Position numbers and translations under genes: made by a program
The notes under the pieces: model-generated
Databases searched by the model: none
Seen by the model: the letters and a program-made list of their open reading frames with translations, nothing else
Told to the model about the DNA's origin: nothing
In this document: positions 1-7,383 of the stretch, one piece after another
Layout: each line of letters begins with the position of its first letter
Position numbering within the stretch: position 1 is the stretch's first letter
Source: Prevotella sp. UBA6447
Lineage (GTDB): Bacteria > Bacteroidota > Bacteroidia > Bacteroidales > Bacteroidaceae
Reading direction: 5' to 3'
Assembly: GCA_002437115.1 (NCBI GenBank)
Contig: DJOD01000054.1
Location: 359-20,090 of the forward strand
Length of the DNA stretch: 19,732 nucleotides

Positions 1-142
1 GTTTTTCAAGGTACTGACTCAGGCGCAATGACAGAGCTGAGGACTTCATTTGGGATATCGATTGTTCCAATGTTTCTATAAGATGCTTGCGCTCTGTGTC
101 AGAAAGGCGTAATGCGTTAGAAAAAATTTTCTGATATGTCAT
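1..142 (-). CDS. 5' end of an unrecognised protein (partial)
   Basis: An open frame begins with ATG at 142 and runs without a stop off the left edge, giving 47 residues that start MTYQKIFSNALRLSD and continue with a charged, probably helical stretch (TERKHLIETLEQSIS). There is no signal peptide or membrane segment in the visible part. The LSDTERKHLIETL pattern is loosely like the N-terminus of small antitoxin-like or regulatory helical proteins, but this is too little to name a family. No clear -7 box lies just upstream on the minus strand. It could be a real gene whose body lies outside the window or a chance frame; the amino-acid composition looks protein-like. Function unknown. Confidence 0.45.
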   Translation of the reverse strand, partial: MTYQKIFSNALRLSDTERKHLIETLEQSISQMKSSALSLRLSQYLEK

Positions 143-204
143 ACAACTTCCGCCTTACAATATTTCTGCAAAACACATGCCAGTTTAGAACGCAAAAAAT
201 AACT

Positions 205-390
205 ATAGCCAAGAAAAAATATATCCAGCCCAGCGTCGAGTGGATTACCAAGGAGGAAAAACTCATGAAAGACATCGCAAGTCCGACCTACAACGGAAAT
301 GATTAGATAAAGGTAGACAAAGCAGAGACTGACGAAGAAGGCGGCGCCAAGGAAAACCCTTGGACCATCACCAAGTCGGTCTGGGACTGA
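205..390 (+). pseudogene. Broken small Bacteroidales-type peptide gene
   Basis: Read in one frame from 205, this stretch gives AKKKYIQPSVEWITKEEKL, then MKDIASPTYNGND, an amber TAG (304-306), then IKVDKAETDEEGG, AKENPWTITKSVWD and TGA at 388-390. A lysine-rich start followed by YIQPSVE, an acidic middle and a Trp-Asp end resembles the many short, poorly described peptides of Prevotella and Bacteroides; that likeness is from memory, not a search. No ATG stands where the peptide should begin: the codon before AKKK is ATA (205-207), and the only upstream in-frame ATG (136) adds an unlike sequence. One point change would explain each lesion (ATG to ATA, CAG to TAG). An ATG at 265 follows AAGGAGG, but that would make only 13 residues. 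A strong terminator follows 30 bases later, so the locus may still be transcribed. Confidence 0.4.
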
Positions 391-420
391 TATTACAAAC
401 GAATCACAAAATCCTATCAA

Positions 421-462
421 CGATGGGGACTCGTCCAACAGGACGAGTCCCCATCGTTTTTT
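421..462 (+). terminator. Strong Rho-independent terminator
   Basis: A perfect 16-bp inverted repeat (421-436 with 441-456) closes a four-base AACA loop and is followed at once by six Ts (457-462). The T run lies only on the plus side, so it ends rightward transcription, probably of the broken small-peptide locus just upstream. It also insulates the pyrophosphohydrolase gene downstream. Confidence 0.9.
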
Positions 463-624
463 GCGCCACAAGGACGCAAGGGAAATTGGAAAGTAAATGG
501 CCACAGATGAAAAGAATGGCCCTCAGAGCGAAAATATGTTGCCTCTACGACCATCCAAGGCTAATAAGGGGGCAAGGGAGATAAAAACCTCATAAAAAGA
601 ACACCACGTTAAGCGAAAAATACG
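463..624. other. Gene-free stretch before the pyrophosphohydrolase gene
   Basis: No convincing coding frame was found between the terminator and the next promoter. The text around 463-510 (GCGCCACAAGGACGCAAGG, later GGCCACAGATGAAAAG) resembles interspersed intergenic sequence I have seen in Bacteroidales genomes, so it may be a degraded dispersed repeat; there is no second copy in this window. A 74-residue frame over 360-584 has no protein-like features. Confidence 0.3.
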
Positions 625-632
625 TAAATTTG
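625..632 (+). promoter_or_regulatory. Bacteroidota -7 box before the pyrophosphohydrolase gene
   Basis: TAAATTTG matches the Bacteroidota consensus TAnnTTTG exactly. The ATG at 638 is only five bases beyond the box, so a transcript starting at the usual distance would carry almost no 5' leader. A clear TTG at the -33 position is not visible. Confidence 0.55.
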
Positions 633-637
633 CACGT

Positions 638-967
638 ATGACAATCGAAGAAGCACAACAGGCGGTGGACCGCTGGATCAAGACTTACGGCGTACGTTAT
701 TTCTCAGAACTGACAAACATGGCCGTACTCACCGAGGAGGTGGGCGAGCTCGCCCGTGTCATGGCGCGAAAGTATGGCGACCAAAGTTTCAAAGCAGGCG
801 AACGCGACAACCTCAGCGAGGAGATGGCCGACATCATGTGGGTGCTCTGCTGTCTGGCCAACCAGACAGGCGTGAACCTCACCGAGGCTTTCCGCCAGAG
901 CATCGAGAAGAAGACCAAGCGCGATGCTGAGCGACACAAGAACAACCCCAAGCTGCTTGACAGATGA
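638..967 (+). CDS. MazG-like nucleotide pyrophosphohydrolase
   Basis: This 109-residue cytoplasmic protein belongs to the all-alpha NTP pyrophosphohydrolase (MazG-like) superfamily, which hydrolyses nucleoside triphosphates to monophosphates and pyrophosphate, often cleaning up damaged or non-canonical nucleotides. The metal-binding pattern is visible as an EExxE motif at residues 33-37 (LTEEVGELARVMARKYG) and an EExxD motif at 61-65 (SEEMADIMWVL). The length is normal for single-domain members. It starts at the first ATG after a good -7 box. The stop overlaps the first possible deoC ATG (ATGA, 964-967), so the two are very likely one operon linking nucleotide clean-up with deoxyribose-phosphate breakdown. 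The exact substrate cannot be told from sequence. Confidence 0.88.
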   Translation: MTIEEAQQAVDRWIKTYGVRYFSELTNMAVLTEEVGELARVMARKYGDQSFKAGERDNLSEEMADIMWVLCCLANQTGVNLTEAFRQSIEKKTKRDAERHKNNPKLLDR

Positions 968-1017
968 GTGGAAAGCACATAAAACAAACAACTATCGTAA
1001 ACAATAATCAAAAAAAT

Positions 1018-1947
1018 ATGGGAATTATCAAGGAAAACGTGTCGAAAGACATACAGGCACAAAACGTTGCCAAGGAAGTGAACAAGAGCAAGGTGGAACA
1101 AGCCTTTGAGAAGTATAACCTCAAGGTGGACGAAGCCGCCGTCGGTGAGGCCGTGAAGCGCATCATCGCTGAAAAGGTGCCTGCGAACGACACACGCGAT
1201 GTCAAGAAGTTTCTGCTTGGCAGCGTGGAGCTCACATCGCTCCATACCACTGACACGGAGGAGAGCATCCTGGCCATGGTCGAGAAGGTCAACAAGATGG
1301 ACTCCACCCATCCCGACCTGCCCCATGTGGCCGCCGTGTGCGTGTACCCCGTGTTTGTGAACCTTGTGCGCAACTCTTTAGAAGTGGACGGCGTGGAAAT
1401 CACGAGTGTCTGCGGCAACTTCCCATCATCGCAGAGCCGCATGGAAGTGAAGGTAGCCGAAACGCAGTTGGCCGTGGCCGACGGTGCCACCAACATCGAC
1501 ATCGTGTTGCCTGTGGGCAAGTTTCTCTCGGAAGACTATGAGGGTGTGGCCGACGATATCAACGAGATGAAGCAAGCCTGTGGCGACGTGCCCATGAAGG
1601 TCATCCTCGAAACCTGCGACCTCGGCAGCCTGAGCAATGTGAAACGCGCCGCAATCCTCAGCATGTATGCTGGCGCCGACTACATCAAGACATCTACGGG
1701 CAAGGAGAAGGCCGGAGCCACGCCAGAGGGTGTCTACGTGATGTGTCAGGCCATCAAGGAATACTACGAGCAGACGGGCATCATGATTGGCTTGAAACCC
1801 GCCGGGGGCATCAACACTCCGATGGATGCCATCATCCTCTATACCATCGCCAAGGATGTGCTGGGCGACAAGTGGATGACCAACGAGATGTTCCGCCTGG
1901 GCACCAGCCGCCTGGCCACCCAGCTCCTGGAGGAACTGGGCGCGTAA
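1018..1947 (+). CDS. deoC: Deoxyribose-phosphate aldolase
   Basis: This is a class I aldolase that splits 2-deoxyribose 5-phosphate into glyceraldehyde 3-phosphate and acetaldehyde in deoxynucleoside catabolism. The Schiff-base lysine is in YIKTSTGKEKAG (K224 from this start), the second catalytic lysine in GLKPAGGI (K260), and the acidic partner in NIDIVLPVGKF (D161). The protein is 309 residues, longer than the about 250-260 of E. coli DeoC, matching the longer Bacteroidota form with extra N-terminal sequence. The frame is open from an ATG at 964 that overlaps the previous stop; I prefer 1018 because the 18 intervening codons are A-rich, leader-like and poorly protein-like, but 964 cannot be excluded. 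It is cotranscribed with the pyrophosphohydrolase and ends before a shared terminator. Confidence 0.93.
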   Translation: MGIIKENVSKDIQAQNVAKEVNKSKVEQAFEKYNLKVDEAAVGEAVKRIIAEKVPANDTRDVKKFLLGSVELTSLHTTDTEESILAMVEKVNKMDSTHPDLPHVAAVCVYPVFVNLVRNSLEVDGVEITSVCGNFPSSQSRMEVKVAETQLAVADGATNIDIVLPVGKFLSEDYEGVADDINEMKQACGDVPMKVILETCDLGSLSNVKRAAILSMYAGADYIKTSTGKEKAGATPEGVYVMCQAIKEYYEQTGIMIGLKPAGGINTPMDAIILYTIAKDVLGDKWMTNEMFRLGTSRLATQLLEELGA

Positions 1948-1976
1948 GACTCCATACGAATGCCGATAGCTAATCG

Positions 1977-2045
1977 TAAAAAATAATAGCTTAGATTTTG
2001 AAAATAATAACTATTATTTTCAGGATTTAAGCTATTATTTTTTTT
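1977..2045. terminator. Nested bidirectional terminator between deoC and the prenyl synthase gene
   Basis: An outer inverted repeat (AAAATAATAGCTTA around 1980-1993 with TAAGCTATTATTTT from 2028) encloses an inner one (GAAAATAATA with TATTATTTTC, about 2000-2021). The outer arms end in an A run on the left and a T run on the right, so the structure can serve both deoC (+) and the convergent synthase gene (-). Confidence 0.8.
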
Positions 2046-2095
2046 ACAGTAAAGGTGACACTTGACTCAAACGACAAGGATACCCACCAGAGCAA

Positions 2096-3073
2096 TCACT
2101 TCTGGCGCTCAATGACAAAGTCGAGATAAGCGCGGAGGCTCTGTTTCAAGTCATCATCATGCACATCGCGTTCAATGAAGGTGAGCGCCTCGGCATGGAG
2201 CTCCCACATCTTGCGGTCTGCATACTCGATGCCCCCATGCTCCTTGGTGAAAGCCACCAGACGGGCTATCTCCTCCTTGCTCACCGAGCCGTCTTTCACC
2301 TTGTAGGCTATGCAAAGCATCTCCTTGTCGTGAGTGGTGTTGAGCGCGTAGATGGCGGGCAGCGTGAGCTTTCCCTCCGCCATGTCGTTGCCCGTGGGCT
2401 TTCCGATGCGCGACTGGTCGTAATAGTCGAAGATGTCGTCGCGAATCTGGAAAATCATGCCAAGGTTGCGCCCAAACGTCTTGGCGCTTTCTATCTCCTC
2501 CTCTTGGGCTCCGCCACTGAGCGTACCCATAGCCGCGCACGCCTCGAAAAGAGCGGCCGTCTTCTGCCTAATAACTTGATAATAAGTTTCTTCCGAGATG
2601 TCATGCGCATGGATGTTCGACAATTGCAAAATCTCGCCATTGGAGAGCGTGCGTCCCAGTTCTGCCAAATAGCGCACAATGGTCTCGTTGTGCGTGTAGC
2701 TGATGTGAAGCAGGGCCGTGGAGAGGATATAGTCACCCACAAGTACAGCCACCTTGTTATCATACAACTTGTTGACCGACTGCTGTCCACGCCGCTCAGC
2801 ACTCTCGTCCACCACATCGTCATGTACCAGCGAGGCAGTATGGAGCAACTCGAGACCCACGGCCGCATGCAATGTGACATCAGTCACACGACCCACACAC
2901 TTGGCCATCAGCAAGATCAGCATAGGACGCATGCGCTTGCCTGCACGCTGGCGGATATGGTCGAGCGCCTGGCTGAGCAAGCCGTCGGTATGTGACAGCG
3001 AACGATTGAAAAGATCAATGAAATCGGTCAGCTCCGACGTGATGGGGTGTTTAATGACTGATAGGTAATCCAT
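2096..3073 (-). CDS. ispB: Long-chain all-trans polyprenyl diphosphate synthase
   Basis: This 325-residue member of the trans-prenyltransferase family extends a short allylic diphosphate with isopentenyl diphosphate to make the isoprenoid side chain of the respiratory quinone, menaquinone in Bacteroidota. The first Asp-rich motif is DDVVDESAERRG (D85, D86, D89) and the second is RDDIFDYYDQ (D212, D213, D216). The KRMRP segment (46-50) and the KTAALF segment (about 171-176) are also standard. Small residues before the first motif (HTASLVHDD) fit a long-chain product and resemble octaprenyl synthases, so ispB is used as a family-level symbol; the product length is not proven. It stands alone, convergent with deoC and divergent from polA, with a likely -7 box at 3094-3101. 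Confidence 0.9.
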   Translation of the reverse strand: MDYLSVIKHPITSELTDFIDLFNRSLSHTDGLLSQALDHIRQRAGKRMRPMLILLMAKCVGRVTDVTLHAAVGLELLHTASLVHDDVVDESAERRGQQSVNKLYDNKVAVLVGDYILSTALLHISYTHNETIVRYLAELGRTLSNGEILQLSNIHAHDISEETYYQVIRQKTAALFEACAAMGTLSGGAQEEEIESAKTFGRNLGMIFQIRDDIFDYYDQSRIGKPTGNDMAEGKLTLPAIYALNTTHDKEMLCIAYKVKDGSVSKEEIARLVAFTKEHGGIEYADRKMWELHAEALTFIERDVHDDDLKQSLRAYLDFVIERQK

Positions 3074-3093
3074 GCCTCTTCTGAAATTTGTTA

Positions 3094-3126
3094 CAAAAGT
3101 AACTATTTTATCGGGAAATATGGCAA
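3094..3126 (-). promoter_or_regulatory. Promoter of the prenyl synthase gene
   Basis: On the minus strand TACTTTTG (3101-3094) matches TAnnTTTG, with TTG (3126-3124) about 22 bases upstream. The box sits inside a small perfect palindrome, GTTAC-AAAA-GTAAC (3090-3103), which could be chance or an operator. Confidence 0.55.
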
Positions 3127-3134
3127 TTTTTTAG

Positions 3135-3142
3135 TAATTTTA
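3135..3142 (+). promoter_or_regulatory. Probable -7 box of polA
   Basis: TAATTTTA differs from TAnnTTTG only in the last base and lies 22 bases before the polA ATG. No TTG is visible at the expected -33 position, so the call rests on the -7 box alone. Confidence 0.4.
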
Positions 3143-3164
3143 CAAGGGAAAACAGATATTAAAT

Positions 3165-5927
3165 ATGGAGAAACTCTTCCTTTTAGACGCATACGCCATC
3201 ATCTTCCGTTCTTACTATGCCTTCATCAACCGCCCCACCATCAACTCGAAGGGACTCAACACATCGGCCATCTTGGGGTTCTGCAACACGATGAAGGAGA
3301 TTCTCGACAAGGAACGCCCCACCTACATCGGGGTGGCCTTCGACCATGGCAAGACCTTCCGCCACGAGGCTTTCCCTCCCTACAAGGCGCAAAGGCAGGA
3401 GACGCCAGAGGACATCAAACTCTCGGTGCCCTATATCAAGGAGATTCTGCAGGCCATGAACATCCCGGTGCTGCAGGCTGACGGCTTCGAAGCCGACGAC
3501 GTGATTGGCACGCTCGCCACACAGGCAGGCACACAAGGCATCGACACCTACATGCTGACGCCCGACAAGGACTACGGCCAGCTCATCGGCCCCAACGTGA
3601 AGATGTATCGCCCCAGGCATGGTGGCGGTTACGACGTGATAGGCGAAAAGGAAGTGCAAGAGAAATATGGCATCCCCAGCGCGGCGCAGGTGGTAGACCT
3701 GTTGGCCCTCATGGGCGACTCGGCCGACAATTATCCTGGCTGTCCAGGTGTCGGCGAAAAGACGGCCGCCAAACTCATCAACCAGTTTGGCTCCACCGAA
3801 GAGCTTATCAGCCATACAGACCTACTGAAAGGAAAAATGCGCGAGAAGGTAGAGGGAGCCATCGACGACATCAAGATGTCGAAGTTCTTGGCCACCATCC
3901 GAACTGATGTGCCCATCTCCCTCAACCTTGACGAGATGCGGGTATCGCCGGCCGATGAGACAAAGCTTCGCCAAGTGTTCGATGAGCTTGAGTTTAAGCG
4001 GCTTGCCAACAGGTTTCTTAATAAACCTGAACAAAAACAAACGTCCGTTAACAAACAGCTCGATTTATTTGCCGAAAACACGGGCGAGTGCACAGGCGAC
4101 GCAAAAAACGCGCTGTTTTCGACCCTTAAAACGACTCCTCATAAGTACCAACTGATTGAAAACCAGGATGAAGCATCACAATTATATGACTTTTTAAGGA
4201 CAAAAGAAATACTCTGTCTAGACACGGAGACCACCTCAACCAATGCGATAGAGGCCGAACTGGTAGGATTGAGCTTTGCAGTGAAGGAAAAGGAGGCCTA
4301 CTACGTGGCCATACCAGCCAACCACGAAGAGGCCCAACAATATGTCAATATCTTCAAGCCGCTCTATGAAGATGAGCGTATCCTGAAGGTTGGACAGAAC
4401 ATCAAGTACGACTATGAAGTGCTACGCCACTACGGTGTGGATATCCAGGGACCCATGTTCGACACGATGCTCGCCCACTATGTGTTGCAACCCGAGTTGC
4501 ACCACAACATGGACGACATGGCCGAAACACTACTCCACTACAAGACCGTGCACATCGACGAGCTAATAGGGCCGAAAGGCAAGGGCCAAAAAAACATGCG
4601 CGACTTGTCCCCACAAGAGGTCTACGAGTATGCGGCAGAAGATGCCGACATCACGCTCCGACTGAAGAACGTGCTGGAGCCCCGACTGAAAGAGGCTGGA
4701 GCGGAGCACCTCTTCTGGGACATCGAGATGCCGCTGGTAAAAGTGCTGGCCGACATGGAGCTAGGTGGCGTACGCCTTGACACCAAACAACTGAAAGCCA
4801 CCCAACAAGCCTTCACTGAGCGCATGAACGCCTACGAGCGCCACGCCTACGAGGAGGCAGGCGAAATGTTCAACATCTCGTCGCCCAAACAGGTGGGCGA
4901 CATCCTCTTCGGGAAAATGCAACTGCTCGAAAAGCCTAAGCGCACAAAGACAGGGCAATATGTCACGTCGGAAGAAGTGCTGCAACAGCTGCGTGGCAAG
5001 GCTCCCATTGTGGACGACATCCTCAACTACCGGGGCATGAAGAAACTACTCGGAACCTACGTGGAAGCCCTGCCGAAGCTCATCAACCCACAGACGAGGC
5101 ACATACATACGTCGTTCAACCAGGCCATCACGTCCACTGGCCGACTCTCTTCCTCAGACCCCAACCTGCAAAACATACCCGTACGCGACGACGATGGCAA
5201 GGAAATCCGCAAGTGTTTTGTGCCAGACGAAGGATGCCGATGGTTCTCGGCCGACTACAGCCAGATTGAACTGCGCATCATGGCACACCTCTCAGGTGAC
5301 GAGAACATGATAGAGGCTTTCCGCGAAAACCAAGACATACACCGCGCAACGGCATCCAAGATATGGAAGGAACCGATGGACCAGGTAACCGACGCGCAAC
5401 GCAAAAAAGCCAAGCAAGCCAACTTCGGCATCATCTACGGCATAACGGCTTTCGGCTTGGCGCAACGCATGGACATACCGACGGGCGAGGCCCGGCAGCT
5501 CATTGACGACTACTTCAAGACCTTCCCCAAGGTGCGCCAATACATGGAGAATGCCAAGCAGACTGCCCGTGAGAAGGGATACGCCGAGACCATGTATGGA
5601 CGGCGGCGCTACCTACCCGACATCAACTCGCACAACGCCACCGTGCGTGGTTTCGCCGAGCGCAACGCCATCAACGCGCCCATCCAGGGATCGGAAGCCG
5701 ACATCATCAAAAGAGCCATGATAGGCATCTGGCGTAGGTTCAAACAGGAGGGCATTCGCTCCAAGATGACGCTGCAGGTACACGACGAGCTCAACTTTTC
5801 GGTCTATCCCGACGAGGCGGAGCGCGTGGAGCGCATTGTCTTGGAAGAGATGCAAGGGGCCGCAAAACTACAGGTACCGCTCACCGCCGATGCCGGATGG
5901 GGCGACAATTGGCTGGAAGCCCACTGA
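3165..5927 (+). CDS. polA: DNA polymerase I
   Basis: This 920-residue family A polymerase fills gaps and removes RNA primers during replication and repair. An N-terminal 5'-3' exonuclease domain (about 1-290) begins LLDAYAIIFRSYYAF and contains DGFEADDVIGTLA and LMGDSADNYPG. The 3'-5' proofreading domain appears intact: DTET (D353, E355), IKYDYE (D416) and YAAED (D493). The polymerase domain carries motif A DYSQIELR (D697), motif B RKKAKQANFGIIYG and motif C QVHDEL (HDE 873-875). The O-helix has Phe where T7 polymerase has Tyr, so discrimination against dideoxynucleotides is expected. Length and domain order are normal. It is a single-gene unit, divergent from the prenyl synthase gene. Confidence 0.98.
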   Translation: MEKLFLLDAYAIIFRSYYAFINRPTINSKGLNTSAILGFCNTMKEILDKERPTYIGVAFDHGKTFRHEAFPPYKAQRQETPEDIKLSVPYIKEILQAMNIPVLQADGFEADDVIGTLATQAGTQGIDTYMLTPDKDYGQLIGPNVKMYRPRHGGGYDVIGEKEVQEKYGIPSAAQVVDLLALMGDSADNYPGCPGVGEKTAAKLINQFGSTEELISHTDLLKGKMREKVEGAIDDIKMSKFLATIRTDVPISLNLDEMRVSPADETKLRQVFDELEFKRLANRFLNKPEQKQTSVNKQLDLFAENTGECTGDAKNALFSTLKTTPHKYQLIENQDEASQLYDFLRTKEILCLDTETTSTNAIEAELVGLSFAVKEKEAYYVAIPANHEEAQQYVNIFKPLYEDERILKVGQNIKYDYEVLRHYGVDIQGPMFDTMLAHYVLQPELHHNMDDMAETLLHYKTVHIDELIGPKGKGQKNMRDLSPQEVYEYAAEDADITLRLKNVLEPRLKEAGAEHLFWDIEMPLVKVLADMELGGVRLDTKQLKATQQAFTERMNAYERHAYEEAGEMFNISSPKQVGDILFGKMQLLEKPKRTKTGQYVTSEEVLQQLRGKAPIVDDILNYRGMKKLLGTYVEALPKLINPQTRHIHTSFNQAITSTGRLSSSDPNLQNIPVRDDDGKEIRKCFVPDEGCRWFSADYSQIELRIMAHLSGDENMIEAFRENQDIHRATASKIWKEPMDQVTDAQRKKAKQANFGIIYGITAFGLAQRMDIPTGEARQLIDDYFKTFPKVRQYMENAKQTAREKGYAETMYGRRRYLPDINSHNATVRGFAERNAINAPIQGSEADIIKRAMIGIWRRFKQEGIRSKMTLQVHDELNFSVYPDEAERVERIVLEEMQGAAKLQVPLTADAGWGDNWLEAH

Positions 5928-6168
5928 CCACACGCCTTGAGACGAGGATGGCAACAAGATATAACATCAGCAAACACGCTACAACGCGTCATACCTTATA
6001 AGATATAACGCATCACTCCAAAATTACATCATGATATATCACGTGGGTTATCGTGTAGCACAATAAAATGCCACACGTTATATATTACAAAACACCATGG
6101 TAGATGCACCACAGGTGAGCTCATCCAAAAAGAAACGGAATAGAAAAGCGAAAGGCAAGAAAATTTAG
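5928..6168. other. Gene-free stretch with repeated ATATAAC motifs
   Basis: No convincing gene lies between polA and the ychF promoter. The stretch is AT-rich and repeats AGATATAAC near 5953 and 6001, has ATATATCACGTG near 6032 and an inverted CGTTATATAT near 6076. The 6003-6011 and 6077-6084 copies could pair across a long loop. No hairpin with a T run was found to end polA. A 23-codon frame at 6097-6168 is very lysine- and arginine-rich and is probably chance. Confidence 0.35.
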
Positions 6169-6176
6169 TAACTTTG
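6169..6176 (+). promoter_or_regulatory. Bacteroidota -7 box of the ychF-lgt unit
   Basis: TAACTTTG is an exact TAnnTTTG match. It lies 66 bases before the ychF ATG, giving a leader of about 60 A-rich bases with no Shine-Dalgarno site, typical of the phylum. A TTG at -33 is not evident. Confidence 0.6.
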
Positions 6177-6242
6177 CACCTTGTAAATAAAACAAAACAG
6201 CAAGCCGCACGGAGAACGCGGCCACCAATAAACGAACAAACT

Positions 6243-7346
6243 ATGGCATTAAAATGTGGTATTGTGGGATTGCCCAACGTGGGAAAGTCCACACTCTTCA
6301 ACTGTCTGTCAAGCGCCAAGGCGCAGGCAGCCAACTTCCCTTTCTGCACCATCGAGCCCAATCTGGGCGTAATCACGGTGCCCGATGAGCGTCTCACAAA
6401 ACTGGCCGAAATAGTGCACCCGGGACGTATCGTGCCCGCCACGTGTGAGATAGTGGACATCGCCGGACTGGTGAAAGGAGCCAGCAAGGGAGAAGGGTTA
6501 GGCAACAAGTTTTTGGGAAACATACGTGAGTGCGACGCCATCATACACGTCATACGTTGTTTCGACGACGACAACGTGGTACGCGAGGGCGGAGCGCCTG
6601 TTGACCCCGTGTCAGACAAAGGCATCATCGACACCGAGCTGCAGCTAAAAGACTTGGAGACCATCGAGGGACAGCTCGCCAAACAAGAGAAAGTGGCGGC
6701 CACAGGCAACAAGGACGCCAAGGTGCTCGTCAACGTGCTGCACGCCTACAAGGAAGTACTCGACAAGGGCATGAACGCGCGCGCCGTAACCTTCGACGAC
6801 AAAGATGAGCAGCAGGCCGCCCACGACCTGTTCCTGCTGACCACCAAACCCGTGCTCTACGTGTGCAACGTGGACGAGGCCAGCGCCAAGGAAGGCAACG
6901 CTTACAGCAGACAAATCGAGGAGATTGCCAAGCAAGAGGGAGCGGAAGCCATGGTCATCGCAGCTAAGACGGAGGAGGACATCGCCTCGCTCGACACCTA
7001 TGAGGACAAAAAACTGTTCCTCGACGAGTTGGGACTGGAGGAGAGCGGCGTGAACCGCCTCATCAAGAAAGCCTATCATCTGCTCAACTTGCAAACGTTC
7101 ATCACCGCTGGCGAGATGGAGGTCAAGGCATGGACTTTCCACAAGGGATGGAAAGCTCCACAATGCGCAGGCGTCATCCACACAGACTTCGAGAAGGGAT
7201 TTATCCGTGCTGAGGTCATCAAGTATGACGATTACATGAAATACAAGACCGAGGCGGCCGTGCGCGACGCAGGGCTGCTACACATAGAAGGCAAGGAATA
7301 CGTGGTGGAAGACGGAGACATCATGCACTTCCGCTTCAACGTGTAA
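6243..7346 (+). CDS. ychF: Obg-family ATPase YchF
   Basis: This is a 367-residue ribosome-associated P-loop NTPase of the YchF/OLA1 family, which prefers ATP over GTP and is linked to translation and oxidative-stress control. The G1 loop is GLPNVGKST (residues 9-17), the G3 region is DIAGLVKGASKGEGLGNKF, and the base-recognition loop is NVDE (N209-E212) instead of NKxD, the change tied to ATP preference in this family. The C-terminus is a TGS domain (about 280-367, ending GDIMHFRFNV). The start at 6243 is chosen because the family begins MALKCGIVGLPN; an in-frame ATG at 6174 lies inside the -7 box and would add 23 unlike residues. lgt follows after 37 bases, probably in the same transcript. 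Confidence 0.96.
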   Translation: MALKCGIVGLPNVGKSTLFNCLSSAKAQAANFPFCTIEPNLGVITVPDERLTKLAEIVHPGRIVPATCEIVDIAGLVKGASKGEGLGNKFLGNIRECDAIIHVIRCFDDDNVVREGGAPVDPVSDKGIIDTELQLKDLETIEGQLAKQEKVAATGNKDAKVLVNVLHAYKEVLDKGMNARAVTFDDKDEQQAAHDLFLLTTKPVLYVCNVDEASAKEGNAYSRQIEEIAKQEGAEAMVIAAKTEEDIASLDTYEDKKLFLDELGLEESGVNRLIKKAYHLLNLQTFITAGEMEVKAWTFHKGWKAPQCAGVIHTDFEKGFIRAEVIKYDDYMKYKTEAAVRDAGLLHIEGKEYVVEDGDIMHFRFNV

Positions 7347-7383
7347 CCGCAAGAGTCACATCCGAAATTAGTCTTACAAAACC

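Noticed and set aside
250..306. AAGGAGG followed by ATG at 265 as a ribosome site for a 13-residue peptide
   Set aside because: Bacteroidota rarely rely on Shine-Dalgarno sites, and AAGGAG reads as Lys-Glu in the longer peptide frame, so the match is probably coding chance.
139..504. 121-residue minus-strand frame whose TGA overlaps the ATG of the partial gene at 142
   Set aside because: It runs antisense through the strong terminator and the small-peptide remnant and has no family features. The ATGA overlap is suggestive but not enough.
2159..2995. 278-codon plus-strand frame opposite the prenyl synthase gene
   Set aside because: Antisense shadow of a clearly conserved gene, with no protein-like motifs.
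6097..6168. 23-codon frame with a very basic composition before ychF
   Set aside because: The A-rich DNA alone explains the Lys and Arg codons; there is no promoter, and it ends just before the ychF -7 box.
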